A stretch of DNA of 60,076 nt from Elusimicrobiota bacterium (lineage in GTDB: Bacteria; Elusimicrobiota; UBA8919): the NCBI GenBank assembly GCA_016928195.1, contig JAFGLF010000049.1, positions 1 through 60,076 of the forward strand, given 5' to 3'. The translations under genes and the position numbers were made by a program. Numbering within the stretch: position 1 is the first letter of the stretch; every line of letters begins with the position of its first letter. Positions 16,221 through 25,706 of the stretch are shown piece by piece. The notes beneath the pieces are model-generated. The model did no database searches and was not told where the DNA came from. It worked only from the letters and a program-made list of their open reading frames with translations.

Positions 16221-16928
16221 ATGAAGAAGAGATTTAATTTATTTGCGGTTCTGGTTTTTGCATTTAGTATGCTGACAAATGCAGGATGCGAGAAAAAATC
16301 TTTAGAAACCAAAAAAGACAAGACAAGCTATAGTCTTGGCTGGCAGATAGGAGGCAACCTTAAAGAACAGGGTATTGATATAGATGTTGATGTTATGTTA
16401 AGAGGATTTAAAGACGCGGTTGCGGGTTCACAGCCGCTATTGACAGACAGTGAAATGCGGAATGTTATGATGTCTCTCCAGAATGAGCTGAATGAAAAGC
16501 AGAGAAAAGCCAGGAATGAAGCAATAGAGAAGAACAAAAAAGAAGGAGAAGAATTTCTTGCAAAAAATAAAGAGAAAAAAGGAGTGAAAACCACAAAAAG
16601 CGGATTACAGTATAAGATAATTAAAGAAGGAAAAGGCGAGAATCCGAAAGCAGATGATACTGTAACGGTTCACTACAGGGGTACGTTGATAGACGGAACA
16701 GAGTTTGATAGTTCGTATAAGCGCAATAGACCCGCAACTTTTGCTGTAAAAGGTGTAATACCGGGCTGGACGGAAGCTTTGCAGATGATGAGAGTGGGTT
16801 CAAAGTATGAGTTGTTTATTCCCTCTGAACTTGCTTATGGTGCAAGAGGTGCCGGTGGCAGCATAGGACCGAACTCTACTTTGATTTTCACAGTGGAACT
16901 TATTTCAATAGAAAAAAAGAAAAAATAA
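16221..16928 (+). CDS. FKBP-type peptidyl-prolyl isomerase, lipoprotein (Mip/FkpA-like)
   Basis: This 235-residue protein carries a lipoprotein-type signal with Cys23 (NAGC). An N-terminal Mip/FkpA dimerisation region follows (about 36-125: SYSLGWQIGGNL, then a charged helix). The C-terminal FKBP domain (about 130-230) has VTVHYRGTLIDGTEFDSSY, FAVKGVIPGWTEALQMM and AYGARGAGGSIGPNSTLIF. It should speed proline isomerisation and act as a chaperone in the periplasm. Catalytic-pocket residues are intact. AAGGAGG ribosome site. Confidence 0.93.
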   Translation: MKKRFNLFAVLVFAFSMLTNAGCEKKSLETKKDKTSYSLGWQIGGNLKEQGIDIDVDVMLRGFKDAVAGSQPLLTDSEMRNVMMSLQNELNEKQRKARNEAIEKNKKEGEEFLAKNKEKKGVKTTKSGLQYKIIKEGKGENPKADDTVTVHYRGTLIDGTEFDSSYKRNRPATFAVKGVIPGWTEALQMMRVGSKYELFIPSELAYGARGAGGSIGPNSTLIFTVELISIEKKKK

Positions 16929-16968
16929 AATTTTTAAATCCGTATGATCAGATCTTTTTGGAGGATAG

Positions 16969-18267
16969 ATGGAAAAACTTATGAGTGTGGTTGGAATGGC
17001 TGTGCTTATAGGTATTGCATGGCTTTGTTCAAAAAACAGAAAAAGAATTAATTGGAAGACGGTCGGAGTTGGTATAGGGCTGCAGATTGTTCTTGCATTA
17101 ATAGTGCTTGTTTCGCCTCCGGGCAGGTGGTTTTTTTCAAGGATGAATGATGTTGTTTTAAAACTCCTGTCGTTTTCTGATGCAGGGGCAGAATTTGTAT
17201 TCGGTAAATTAGTTTACAATTATATTCCTGTGGGTGTTCTTGAAAACGGAAATTTTATTCAGACGGCAAAAGCAATCGCATACAGCGGTGCATTTTTTGC
17301 ATTTTCGGTTCTACCGACAATAATTTTCTTTTCTTCGCTTATAGGTATATTATACTATCTCGGTATAATGCAGAAGATTGTTCTTGCTTTTGCAAAGATA
17401 ATGACGAAATTTATGGGGGTTTCAGGGGCAGAATCACTTTCCTGTTCCGCAAATATATTTGTAGGACAGACCGAAGCACCGCTTCTGATTAAACCGTTTA
17501 TAAGCAATATGACAATGTCCGAGCTTCTTGCTGTTATGACAGGCGGTATGGCAACCATTGCCGGAGGTGTTATGGCTGCCTATGTGGGAATGTTAAAGGA
17601 TTTGCTCCCCAATATTGCAGGGCATCTTCTGACCGCATCCGTAATGTCTGCACCCGCAGCACTTGTTATGTCAAAAATTATTCTTCCGGAAACCGATATG
17701 CCCAAAACGGCAGGGACAGTCAAAATTCATTATGAAAAAAAGGATACAAATATTATTGACGCAGCAGCAAACGGCGCAACTTTAGGATTGAAGCTTGCAT
17801 TGAATGTGGGGGCATGTCTTATTGCCTTTATGTCACTGCTTGCTTTAATAAATTTTATGCTCGGTTATGCCGGCGGATGGGTTGGCTACAGCCAGCTCTC
17901 GCTCCAGAAAATATTCGGATGGGTTCTTGCACCGCTCGCATGGGTTATGGGTGTGCCGTGGAAGGACTGTTTTATAATCGGAGAAATGATGGGAATAAAA
18001 ACTGCGGTTAACGAATTCGTTGCTTATTTTGATTTTGCGATGTTTCTCCAGAAAAACACGGGATTGCTTGCCGAAAGATCAATAATAATTGCAACCTATG
18101 CGCTTTGCGGGTTTTCCAACTTCCTTTCGGTTGCTATACAGATAGGCGGTATAGGAGGAATAGCACCGAACAGAAGACATGACCTTGCAAAGCTCGGGTT
18201 GTGGTCCGTACTTGCCGGTTCACTTGCATGTTTTATGACTGCAACCATAGCCGGGGTTTTATTATAA
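16969..18267 (+). CDS. nupC: Concentrative nucleoside transporter (NupC family)
   Basis: This 432-residue membrane protein of the CNT family imports nucleosides with protons or sodium. Recognisable parts are an N-terminal helix pair and the EAPLLIKPFISNMT segment after GAESLSCSANIFVGQT, which form the substrate region. It also has MTGGMATIAGGVMAAYVGM and the C-terminal CGFSNFLSVAIQIGGIGG. Length is normal. Strong TTTTTGGAGG ribosome site. Imported nucleosides could feed salvage, which may fit the uridine-kinase-like gene elsewhere in the window. Confidence 0.93.
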   Translation: MEKLMSVVGMAVLIGIAWLCSKNRKRINWKTVGVGIGLQIVLALIVLVSPPGRWFFSRMNDVVLKLLSFSDAGAEFVFGKLVYNYIPVGVLENGNFIQTAKAIAYSGAFFAFSVLPTIIFFSSLIGILYYLGIMQKIVLAFAKIMTKFMGVSGAESLSCSANIFVGQTEAPLLIKPFISNMTMSELLAVMTGGMATIAGGVMAAYVGMLKDLLPNIAGHLLTASVMSAPAALVMSKIILPETDMPKTAGTVKIHYEKKDTNIIDAAANGATLGLKLALNVGACLIAFMSLLALINFMLGYAGGWVGYSQLSLQKIFGWVLAPLAWVMGVPWKDCFIIGEMMGIKTAVNEFVAYFDFAMFLQKNTGLLAERSIIIATYALCGFSNFLSVAIQIGGIGGIAPNRRHDLAKLGLWSVLAGSLACFMTATIAGVLL

Positions 18268-18271
18268 TAAT

Positions 18272-19498
18272 ATGGCAGATAATGAAAAAATTAATTTAAG
18301 AAGTTTAACCACCGAAAAAATACACGATTTTTTACGTTTTGCCGATTCTTCACAACTGATGACGGTTTTTGAAGACTGGTCTCCGGAATCCATTGCGGAA
18401 GTTATCGGAGATTTACCTTCGGATGAACTGGTTGATGTTTTGGAAAATTTTTCTAAACAGGTCCAGGCTGAAATACTGGAAAACATAAAATCGGATAAAG
18501 CGCAGAAAGTTTCACAACTTCTTCTTTACGGCAAAGATACCGCCGGCGGGATGATGGCGGTCGAATACCTGGCATTTAACAAAAATGTTAATATAGAATT
18601 TGTTATAAATAAAATAAGAGAGGCTTCGCCGGATACAAGTCGTGCACTTTATATTTATGTTGTTGATGATGAAAATCATCTTGAAGGTGTAATTCATTTT
18701 AGGGATCTGATAACAAAACCGTCCCAGACAATTATAAAAGATATTTTGATGAAACAGGTGGTAACCATTTCGCATACTTTAGACCGTGAGGAGGTTGCAA
18801 ACCTGTTTCAGAAATATAATTTTCTGGCAATGCCTGTGGTTGATACCAATAACCGTATACTCGGTATAATTACAGCAGACGATGCGACTAGAGCCATTGG
18901 CGATGAGGCAACCGAGGATATGCTGAAAATCGCAGGGATAGATTCCGATGACCTTTCTGTTGATGCGCCGGTATCGCTTGCTTTAAAAAAACGTCTTCCT
19001 TGGCTTGCCCTGAATATGTTACTGGATATAATTGCCGTAAGCGTAGTTGCGATTTATCAAGGAACGATTCAGGCGGTTGTTGCGATCGCTGTTTTGATGC
19101 CTATAATCTCGGATATGGGAGGCAACTGCGGGTTTCAGGGACTCTCGCTTGTAATCCGAGGACTTGCTTTGGAAAAAATTTCAATAAAAGATTTCTGGAG
19201 AATTTTTAAAAAACAGTCAATTATAGGGCTGATTACCGGAATAGTTTTAGGGATAGAGGTCGCATTGCTTGCATACCTGTGGAAATGGAACCCTTGGCTC
19301 GGTCTTATTGCCGGTATGGCTATGTTTATAAATATTTATGTTGCAGGTATTATCGGTGTAATTCTTCCTTTATTTTTAAAGTTTATAAAGATTGATCCTG
19401 CCGTTGCTACGGGACCGGTCTTGACAACCATTACTGACCTGACAGGTTTTTTTATAACACTTTCGCTTGCAACAAAGGCAATAAATTTGCTAAAATGA
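18272..19498 (+). CDS. mgtE: Magnesium transporter MgtE
   Basis: This 408-residue protein has a helical MgtE N domain (about 5-90), which is shorter than usual. Two CBS domains follow (about 100-225: TAGGMMAVEYL, then MPVVDTNNRILGIITADDA). Five membrane helices (about 240-405) carry MPIISDMGGNCGFQ and PVLTTITDLTGFF, the conserved pore Asp residues. MgtE is a magnesium channel closed by Mg bound between the N and CBS domains. It starts 4 bases after nupC, with only a weak ribosome site, so it is probably coupled to it. Confidence 0.93.
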   Translation: MADNEKINLRSLTTEKIHDFLRFADSSQLMTVFEDWSPESIAEVIGDLPSDELVDVLENFSKQVQAEILENIKSDKAQKVSQLLLYGKDTAGGMMAVEYLAFNKNVNIEFVINKIREASPDTSRALYIYVVDDENHLEGVIHFRDLITKPSQTIIKDILMKQVVTISHTLDREEVANLFQKYNFLAMPVVDTNNRILGIITADDATRAIGDEATEDMLKIAGIDSDDLSVDAPVSLALKKRLPWLALNMLLDIIAVSVVAIYQGTIQAVVAIAVLMPIISDMGGNCGFQGLSLVIRGLALEKISIKDFWRIFKKQSIIGLITGIVLGIEVALLAYLWKWNPWLGLIAGMAMFINIYVAGIIGVILPLFLKFIKIDPAVATGPVLTTITDLTGFFITLSLATKAINLLK

Positions 19499-19526
19499 CC
19501 TTAATGTAGTCGAATGGGTTATTGCA

Positions 19527-19556
19527 CCCCGCCTAAATGCGAAGCTTTTGGCGGGG
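19527..19556. repeat. GC-rich inverted repeat before the antiporter gene
   Basis: CCCCGCC (19527-19533) and GGCGGGG (19550-19556) bracket TAAATGCGAAGC and TTTT. The left arm and following bases (CCCGCCTAAATGC) match the left side of the 4745 element (CCCGCCTGAATGC). Confidence 0.65.
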
Positions 19557-19586
19557 AAGGATCTTACCCTAACATGGAGTAATTAT

Positions 19587-20858
19587 ATGGATATTATTTT
19601 TACATTTTTTATTGCAGGACTGGTTATATTTATAGGATTTCTTGGCGGATTGGTTTTTGAGAAAACAAAAATCTCCGAGATTCTGGTACTAATCTTCATA
19701 GGAATTATTCTGGGTCCGGTGCTTAAATTAATTGCGCCCGAAAAACTGGCGGCATTTACCGAAATTTTTGGCGCCTTGGCACTTATGGTAATTCTTTTTG
19801 ACGGCGGAATGGCCCTGGAATTAGAAAAAGTTTTTAAGACATTTTCTTTTGCCGCAATTTTTGTTTCAATTACTTTTATAGGAACAACGGTTGCCATTGC
19901 ACTTTTTTCGCATATTTATTTGGCATGTCCGCTGATTGAAGCATTCATTTTGGGAAGTGTGCTGGGATGTACCAGCGGAGCTATAGTTATGCCGATTGTA
20001 TGCAGAATGAGTATTTCGGAAGAAACCAAAAGCATACTTTCTATAGAATCGGTTTTGAGCGATGTCTGGGCAATTGTTGTGGTGATTTCGCTTATAAAGT
20101 TTGCATCCATTAAGGAACCGGATGCGCTATCCAGTTTTAAAAATTTAGCAAGTGCATTTTCTGTAGCAACGGTTATTGGGGTCATTGTGGGTTTCATATG
20201 GCTTAAAATTCTGAAAACGATGAAGGATAAACCGTTTTCATATATGATAACACTTGCTGCGGTTTTATGTATTTATTCAATCACGGAATTTTTCGGAGGC
20301 AGCGGTCCGATTTCTTCTCTCGTTTTTGGGCTTGTATTAGGCAACGAAGAAAAAATAGCGCCGTTTTTCAAAATTAAAAAGAGCGAGCTTTTGGGGGAGA
20401 AGATCAAATGGTTTCATAATGAATTTACATTTTTTATAAGAACTTTCTTTTTTGTTTATATTGGAATGATATTTTCACTAAGAGATTTAACTTCATTTTT
20501 TCTTCTGAACACGTTAGGACTGATTCTGATTATTTTCCTTGTAAGATACATCTGTACATGTTTTATGGTATCCATTTATAAGGAAAGAAGAAGCGAGAGG
20601 CATATAATAAGCGCTATGGCACCCAGGGGGCTCACATCCGCTGTTTTGGCTACAATGCCGATTGCATCGGGTTTTGTTTTGACGACCCAGTTCGCCGACC
20701 AAACATCAATAGTTATAATAATAACAAATATAGTTGTTACCGCAGGTGTATTTATAATAGAAAAAAGGAAGCTCAAACAGAAAAAAATGGTAGATGGAAT
20801 AAGAGCGGATGACGATGATGACAGTACGTGTGTCCAGCATGGAGGCAAAAATGTTTAA
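19587..20858 (+). CDS. Cation:proton antiporter (CPA1/NhaP-like)
   Basis: This 423-residue protein has about twelve membrane helices. Family features are GGLVFEKTKISEILVLIFIG, the LFDGGMALEL segment, and a central GCTSGAIVMP followed by SIESVLSDVWAIV, which carries the ion-binding Asp. APRGLTSAVLATMPIASG near the C-terminus is also typical. It likely exchanges sodium or potassium for protons. The start at 19587 follows a GGAG at good spacing; an upstream TTG would read through the GC-rich palindrome. The 3' end overlaps the MscS gene by 8 bases. Confidence 0.87.
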   Translation: MDIIFTFFIAGLVIFIGFLGGLVFEKTKISEILVLIFIGIILGPVLKLIAPEKLAAFTEIFGALALMVILFDGGMALELEKVFKTFSFAAIFVSITFIGTTVAIALFSHIYLACPLIEAFILGSVLGCTSGAIVMPIVCRMSISEETKSILSIESVLSDVWAIVVVISLIKFASIKEPDALSSFKNLASAFSVATVIGVIVGFIWLKILKTMKDKPFSYMITLAAVLCIYSITEFFGGSGPISSLVFGLVLGNEEKIAPFFKIKKSELLGEKIKWFHNEFTFFIRTFFFVYIGMIFSLRDLTSFFLLNTLGLILIIFLVRYICTCFMVSIYKERRSERHIISAMAPRGLTSAVLATMPIASGFVLTTQFADQTSIVIIITNIVVTAGVFIIEKRKLKQKKMVDGIRADDDDDSTCVQHGGKNV

Positions 20859-21921
20859 TGACACATTCCAATTAATTCTGGGCCGCCGGTATTTCGGGAA
20901 TACGGTTCAGGACTACGGCATAGCAGTGCTTATATTTATAGGTATAACGATAGGGTTATATCTTTTTAGAACCATTATTATAAGCCGTCTCAAAATACTT
21001 GCTAAGAAAACATCCGGGGATTTTGACGATTTTGTTGTCAGCCTGCTTGAGCATATCGGTCCATCCGTTTACCTTTTTATTTCCTTTTATATTGCTACTC
21101 GGGCGTTGATACTCAATAAAGCGGTTGATAAAGTCATTACATTTGCATTTGTGCTTTTGGTAACCGTTAAGGTAATTAAATTATTACAGATGAATATCTC
21201 TTATTTTATCGGAAAAATGTATATTGAACCGGAAGACAAAGACCCTTCCAGTGTCGCCGCAGTAAAGAACATCACCAAGATATTAAATGGTGTTCTCTGG
21301 GCTTGCGGTGTAGTTTTTATTTTAGACAATCTCGGAGTTAATATTTCTGCGGTTGTAGCCGGGCTCGGCATTGGCGGAGTTGCTATTGCTCTTGCCACGC
21401 AGACTGTTCTGGCAGATCTTTTCAGTTCTTTCGCCATCTTTATGGATAAACCGTTTAAAGTAGGTGACTTTATTATTGTTGGCGACCTATTGGGAACGGT
21501 TGAGCATGTCGGAATAAAAACTACACATATCAGGAGTCTTCATGGTGAACAACTCGTTTTTTCCAACTCTGATTTAACAAACAGCCGTATCAGGAATTAC
21601 AAAAGAATGGAAACAAGAAGAATCGCTTTCCGGGTGGGGGTGACATACCAGACCACGCTTGAACAACTGAAAAAAATTCCTCCGATGGTTACGAATATTG
21701 TAAAAAAGATTGAAAAAGCGAAATTGGACAGGGTTCATTTTTTCAGTTTTGGCGATTTCAGCTTAGTTTTTGAAATTGTGTATTACGTACTTGACAGTGA
21801 TTATAATGTATATATGGATGTTCAACAGCAGATTAATTTTGGAATTAAAGAAGAGTTTGAAAAAGAAGGAATAGAATTCGCATATCCTACGCAGACACTG
21901 TTTGTGGCAAAAGAGAAATAA
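20851..21921 (+). CDS. mscS: Mechanosensitive ion channel, MscS family
   Basis: This 356-residue protein has about four predicted membrane helices. The MscS core then reads NISAVVAGLGIGGVAIALAT and QTVLADLFSSFAIF (pore helix), and FKVGDFIIVGDLLGTVEHVG (beta domain). It should open under membrane stretch to release solutes. A GGAGG five bases before the ATG at 20851 decides the start; an earlier ATG at 20809 would give a longer overlap and no ribosome site. It is translationally coupled to the antiporter gene. Confidence 0.92.
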   Translation: MFNDTFQLILGRRYFGNTVQDYGIAVLIFIGITIGLYLFRTIIISRLKILAKKTSGDFDDFVVSLLEHIGPSVYLFISFYIATRALILNKAVDKVITFAFVLLVTVKVIKLLQMNISYFIGKMYIEPEDKDPSSVAAVKNITKILNGVLWACGVVFILDNLGVNISAVVAGLGIGGVAIALATQTVLADLFSSFAIFMDKPFKVGDFIIVGDLLGTVEHVGIKTTHIRSLHGEQLVFSNSDLTNSRIRNYKRMETRRIAFRVGVTYQTTLEQLKKIPPMVTNIVKKIEKAKLDRVHFFSFGDFSLVFEIVYYVLDSDYNVYMDVQQQINFGIKEEFEKEGIEFAYPTQTLFVAKEK

Positions 21922-21940
21922 ACCATAGAAAGTTAAAAAA

Positions 21941-24283
21941 ATGAGAAACTATTTTGATGATTATTTATCGGGAGCACAATGGCTGGTTGTACAGAGGGGT
22001 TGGAATCCTGAGAAACAATTAATCAATGAGTCCCTATTTTCTTTAGGGAACGGTTATATTACCAGCCGCGGTATTTTGGAAGAGATACCTTTTGCTGCTA
22101 CTCCGGGAACTTTCTTTGCCGGTGTCTACGATAAGGTCGGGGCGATGGTTACGGAGCTTGTTAATACTCCCAATCCGATTGATTTTAGAATAAGTGTTAA
22201 AGGTGAAAAACTTGATGTTTCCGCCATGAATGTAATTGATCATAAGCGGATTTTAGATTTATATAGAGGTATTTTAGTCAGGAGAACCGTTTATTCAGAT
22301 GCTAAAAAGAAAAGATTCGACTATCAATCAATACGATTTATAAGTCAGGCGGATAAGCACGTTGCAGTTATGAAGATATATGTTACACCGCTGGATGATG
22401 CCGCAGAATTTAGTGTCGAAAGTAATATTAGTATTGCTATAACCAATAAAGGACTTATTACCGAAGGCAGAAAGAAACATTTCCATATTTCAGACGTCTC
22501 AAAAGCAGATACGGTTAATTATTTGTGCGCCAAAACACTCGAAAAAAATATTCTTATTTCTTATGCCAGTCAATTAAAGATAAAAAAGGGTAAAAAAAGT
22601 TATTGTGAGCCTCACAGAATGTTTAAAATATCCGCAAAGAAAAACGAAACAGTTTGTTTTACGAAATTTTTTTCTTTTTATACTTCACGTGAGACCGATG
22701 CAAAAGTTATAAAAAGCAAAGCCATCCAGACAGTTAAAAAAACAGTGGATTTGGGATTTGAAAAACTTCTTTCTAAACACTGTGCCTCTTTTGCGGAGAA
22801 GTGGAAATCCGCAGTTATTGAAATTGAGGGTGACCCAAGCATTGAAAGGGCCGTGAGATTTAATATTTATCATTTATTCATTTGTGCCAATGAGGATGAC
22901 GATAATATAAGCATAGGCGCAAGAACTTTAACCGGTGAGGGCTATAGAGGGCATGTCTTCTGGGATACGGAAATATTTATCCTGCCGTTTTTTATCTATA
23001 CTAATCCTAAAATTGCCAGAAATCTTTTAATGTACAGATATCACAGATTGGATATGGCAAGAAAAATTGCCGAAAATAAAGGGTATAAAGGTGCTATGTT
23101 CCCGTGGGAATCGGCTGATACCGGCGAAGAGACAACCCCTTCATGGAGCAAAGGGTTGGACGGCAGGATTAAAAAAATATCAACGATGGAGCAGGAACAG
23201 CATATCGGCAGTGATATCGCATATTCTATATTTCACTATTTTGTTGCAACAGGAGATTTGGATTTTATGCTGAACTACGGGCTCGAAATTATTTTGGAAA
23301 CAGCCAGATTCTGGGAGTCCCGGGTTGAGTACAACAAAAGGAAAAAAAGATATGAAATAAGAAATGTTATAGGACCGGATGAATTTCATGAAAGTGTCAA
23401 CAATAATGCCTATACTAATGTAATGGTTCAATGGCATCTAAGAAAGGCAGTCAGTTTGTATAAGACTTTTGAGAAGAGCCACCGGATAGAGATAAAAAAA
23501 CTGGATAAAAAAATTGATATTAAACAAAATGAAATGAAAAACTGGATGGAGATTGCAAAAAAAATTTACGTTCCGGTCTCAAAAAAAGCGAATATCATTG
23601 AAGAATTTGACGGATTTTTTAAGAAAAAATATATTCCTTTGCCTGAATTAGACAGTAATTCCTTGCCGGTTTTTCCGAGGGATCTAAAAGTAACCGATAT
23701 TATAAAGACCCAGTTTGTTAAACAGGCTGATGTTGTATTGTTGATGTATCTTTTATCTGATAATTTTAATCTTAAATGGAAAGAAAAAAATTATATTTAC
23801 TATGAAAAAAGAACTTTACATAAATCATCGCTTAGCGCCTCGGTTTATTGTATCGGCGGCGTTGAAGTGGGAGAGAGAAATAAGGCGTATAAATATTTTC
23901 TCGTTTCTGCCTATACTGATAAAAAAAATATTTATGGTAATACAGGTGACGGAATGCATGCTGCAGCGCTTGGGGGAGTCTGGCAAGCAGTAGTAAACGG
24001 TTTTGCCGGGATAAGAATTAAAAAAGGAGTACTTTCATTAGAGCCGAGGTTGCCGAATCGCTGGAAAAGAGTCAAATTTTCCATCAAGTGGAAAGGGTTT
24101 GATATTTGTGTAAATATTGATAAAGAAAAAATAAAACTTTATTTTAGGTCAAAAAATAAAATTAATTATTTACCGGTCAGGATTTACGGGGTACTAAAAA
24201 AATTATCAGCAAATAGAACAAGAGTTTTTTATAGAAAATTAAAACGGAGAAGAGAATATATAGTAAAAAAAGCACTTTATTAA
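21941..24283 (+). CDS. Glycoside hydrolase family 65 phosphorylase
   Basis: This 780-residue protein is of normal GH65 length: an N-terminal beta-sandwich (about 10-270), an alpha/alpha-barrel (about 310-690) and a C-terminal beta-domain. Signatures are NESLFSLGNGYITSRG near 28, GYRGHVFWDTEIFILPFF, MFPWESADTGEETTP and the catalytic acid Glu481 in IGPDEFHE. GH65 enzymes split alpha-linked disaccharides such as maltose, trehalose or kojibiose with phosphate; the substrate cannot be assigned here. The beta-phosphoglucomutase often found beside GH65 is absent; the neighbour is a glycosyltransferase. Confidence 0.93.
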   Translation: MRNYFDDYLSGAQWLVVQRGWNPEKQLINESLFSLGNGYITSRGILEEIPFAATPGTFFAGVYDKVGAMVTELVNTPNPIDFRISVKGEKLDVSAMNVIDHKRILDLYRGILVRRTVYSDAKKKRFDYQSIRFISQADKHVAVMKIYVTPLDDAAEFSVESNISIAITNKGLITEGRKKHFHISDVSKADTVNYLCAKTLEKNILISYASQLKIKKGKKSYCEPHRMFKISAKKNETVCFTKFFSFYTSRETDAKVIKSKAIQTVKKTVDLGFEKLLSKHCASFAEKWKSAVIEIEGDPSIERAVRFNIYHLFICANEDDDNISIGARTLTGEGYRGHVFWDTEIFILPFFIYTNPKIARNLLMYRYHRLDMARKIAENKGYKGAMFPWESADTGEETTPSWSKGLDGRIKKISTMEQEQHIGSDIAYSIFHYFVATGDLDFMLNYGLEIILETARFWESRVEYNKRKKRYEIRNVIGPDEFHESVNNNAYTNVMVQWHLRKAVSLYKTFEKSHRIEIKKLDKKIDIKQNEMKNWMEIAKKIYVPVSKKANIIEEFDGFFKKKYIPLPELDSNSLPVFPRDLKVTDIIKTQFVKQADVVLLMYLLSDNFNLKWKEKNYIYYEKRTLHKSSLSASVYCIGGVEVGERNKAYKYFLVSAYTDKKNIYGNTGDGMHAAALGGVWQAVVNGFAGIRIKKGVLSLEPRLPNRWKRVKFSIKWKGFDICVNIDKEKIKLYFRSKNKINYLPVRIYGVLKKLSANRTRVFYRKLKRRREYIVKKALY

Positions 24284-24368
24284 CGGTAACGATTAAAATG
24301 GATAAAAGACTGATTTGGACAGATGATATATTCTACTTTTTAACTTGTAGTTATTTTGGAGATATTTT

Positions 24369-25556
24369 ATGAAGGAAAGAAAATTAAGGGTTGCACAGAT
24401 TCACTGGGGGTTCCCTCCCATTATCGGTGGAGTGGAAACACACTTAACGATTATGCTTCCTGAAATGGTAAAAAGAGGACATAAGGTGGGACTTCTGACA
24501 GGTGCTGTGGAAGGGGAAAAAGTAAGGTGTAAATATAAGGGGACTGAAATTTACCGTTCCCCGCTTTTTGATCTAAACTGGCTTTATAAAAGGGGACTTG
24601 AAAAATTAGAAGAAGAATTGGAACAAATCTACAATAAGTTTTTTGACGAACTTAAACCGGATATTGTTCATACGCATAATATGCATTATTTTAGTGAGGT
24701 TCACGCAAAGATTCTTGAAGAGATATGCCGGAAGAAGGGAATACCGTTAATACTTACGGCGCATAATGTATGGGATGATATGACTTTTTTAAAGCTTACA
24801 AGAGATATAAACTGGACCCATATTATTGCCGTCAGCCACTACATAAAAAGAGAACTGATAGGTGTCGGGTTTGATGATAGAAAGATTACGGTGGTTCATC
24901 ATGGAATAGATACGGAGGTATTCCGTTACGGTGTTGATACAAAAGAAGCATTAAAAAATCATCCCCGGCTCAAAGGCAGAAAAGTAATTTTCCATCCTGC
25001 AAGAATGGGTATAGCGAAAGGTTGTGACGTAAGTATTAAAGCGATTAATTTAGTTAAAAGTCGCTTCCCGGATGTCCTTTTAGTACTTGCCGGAACCAAA
25101 AATATTATTGACTGGGGGGATATGCAGCAGAAGGATATTGCATATTTTGTTAACCTTATAAAAGCGTTTGACTTGAAGAAAAATGTATATATTAATGTCT
25201 TTAAACTAAAAGAGATGCCCGCTCTGTATAATTTGTCAAGGTTAAGCATATATCCATCGACTGCGTCTGAGCCTTTCGGACTCACAATGCTGGAATCGCT
25301 TGCCTGCGGTAAACCTATAGTCGTAACCAATATGGGCGGTATGCCGGAAATTATTCGGGATGAAATTAACGGTTATGTTATACCCGTAAAGGATTTTGAA
25401 AACCTGGCTACCAGAATTATACATTTATTAGCTAATGATCGTGTAAGAAAACGGCTTGGACGTACCGGTAACCAAATGGTTCGGGTTCATTATACAAAAG
25501 AGATAATGACGGATGTTACATTGGATATTTATAAACAGGTTCTTGGTTTTTTATAA
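24369..25556 (+). CDS. Glycosyltransferase family 4
   Basis: This 395-residue GT-B fold enzyme has an N-terminal acceptor domain that starts with VAQIHWGFPPIIGGVETHL and contains DIVHTHNMHYFSEVH. The C-terminal donor domain has PARMGIAKGCDVSIKAI and the EX7E-type motif EPFGLTMLESLACGKP. It transfers a sugar from a nucleotide-sugar donor, retaining configuration. The position after a GH65 phosphorylase suggests sugar metabolism of alpha-glucans or trehalose-like products, but donor and acceptor are unknown. Ribosome site TTTTGGAGA. Confidence 0.9.
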   Translation: MKERKLRVAQIHWGFPPIIGGVETHLTIMLPEMVKRGHKVGLLTGAVEGEKVRCKYKGTEIYRSPLFDLNWLYKRGLEKLEEELEQIYNKFFDELKPDIVHTHNMHYFSEVHAKILEEICRKKGIPLILTAHNVWDDMTFLKLTRDINWTHIIAVSHYIKRELIGVGFDDRKITVVHHGIDTEVFRYGVDTKEALKNHPRLKGRKVIFHPARMGIAKGCDVSIKAINLVKSRFPDVLLVLAGTKNIIDWGDMQQKDIAYFVNLIKAFDLKKNVYINVFKLKEMPALYNLSRLSIYPSTASEPFGLTMLESLACGKPIVVTNMGGMPEIIRDEINGYVIPVKDFENLATRIIHLLANDRVRKRLGRTGNQMVRVHYTKEIMTDVTLDIYKQVLGFL

Positions 25557-25564
25557 TTTTTTAA

Positions 25565-25592
25565 TTGATTTTACGTAAGAAACTAATATAAT
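25565..25592 (+). promoter_or_regulatory. Promoter for recA
   Basis: TTGATT (25565-25570) and TATAAT (25587-25592) with a 16-base spacer form a strong sigma70-type promoter about 115 bases upstream of the recA start. The transcription start would fall in the inverted repeat that follows. Confidence 0.75.
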
Positions 25593-25617
25593 GAGATTGT
25601 TAGAAAACAACAATCTC
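25593..25617. promoter_or_regulatory. Inverted repeat at the recA transcription start (candidate operator)
   Basis: GAGATTGTT (25593-25601) and AACAATCTC (25609-25617) are perfect 9-base arms around AGAAAAC. They begin one base after the -10 box, where a repressor would block transcription. A LexA-type SOS operator is the obvious idea, but the sequence does not match the known E. coli or Bacillus LexA boxes. Confidence 0.5.
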
Positions 25618-25680
25618 TGATTATAGGGATTAAACCGAAAGATTACACAGATTATGTCTCTTTGTTAAGTCTGTGTAATC
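25613..25680. repeat. Class c repeat with long hairpin in the recA leader
   Basis: The first 45 bases align with 3048-3092. GATTACACAGA (25641-25651) pairs with TCTGTGTAATC (25670-25680), a perfect 11-bp stem. It ends 26 bases before the recA start. Confidence 0.65.
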
Positions 25681-25706
25681 AGATATTAATATGTCAGGAG
25701 GGATTC

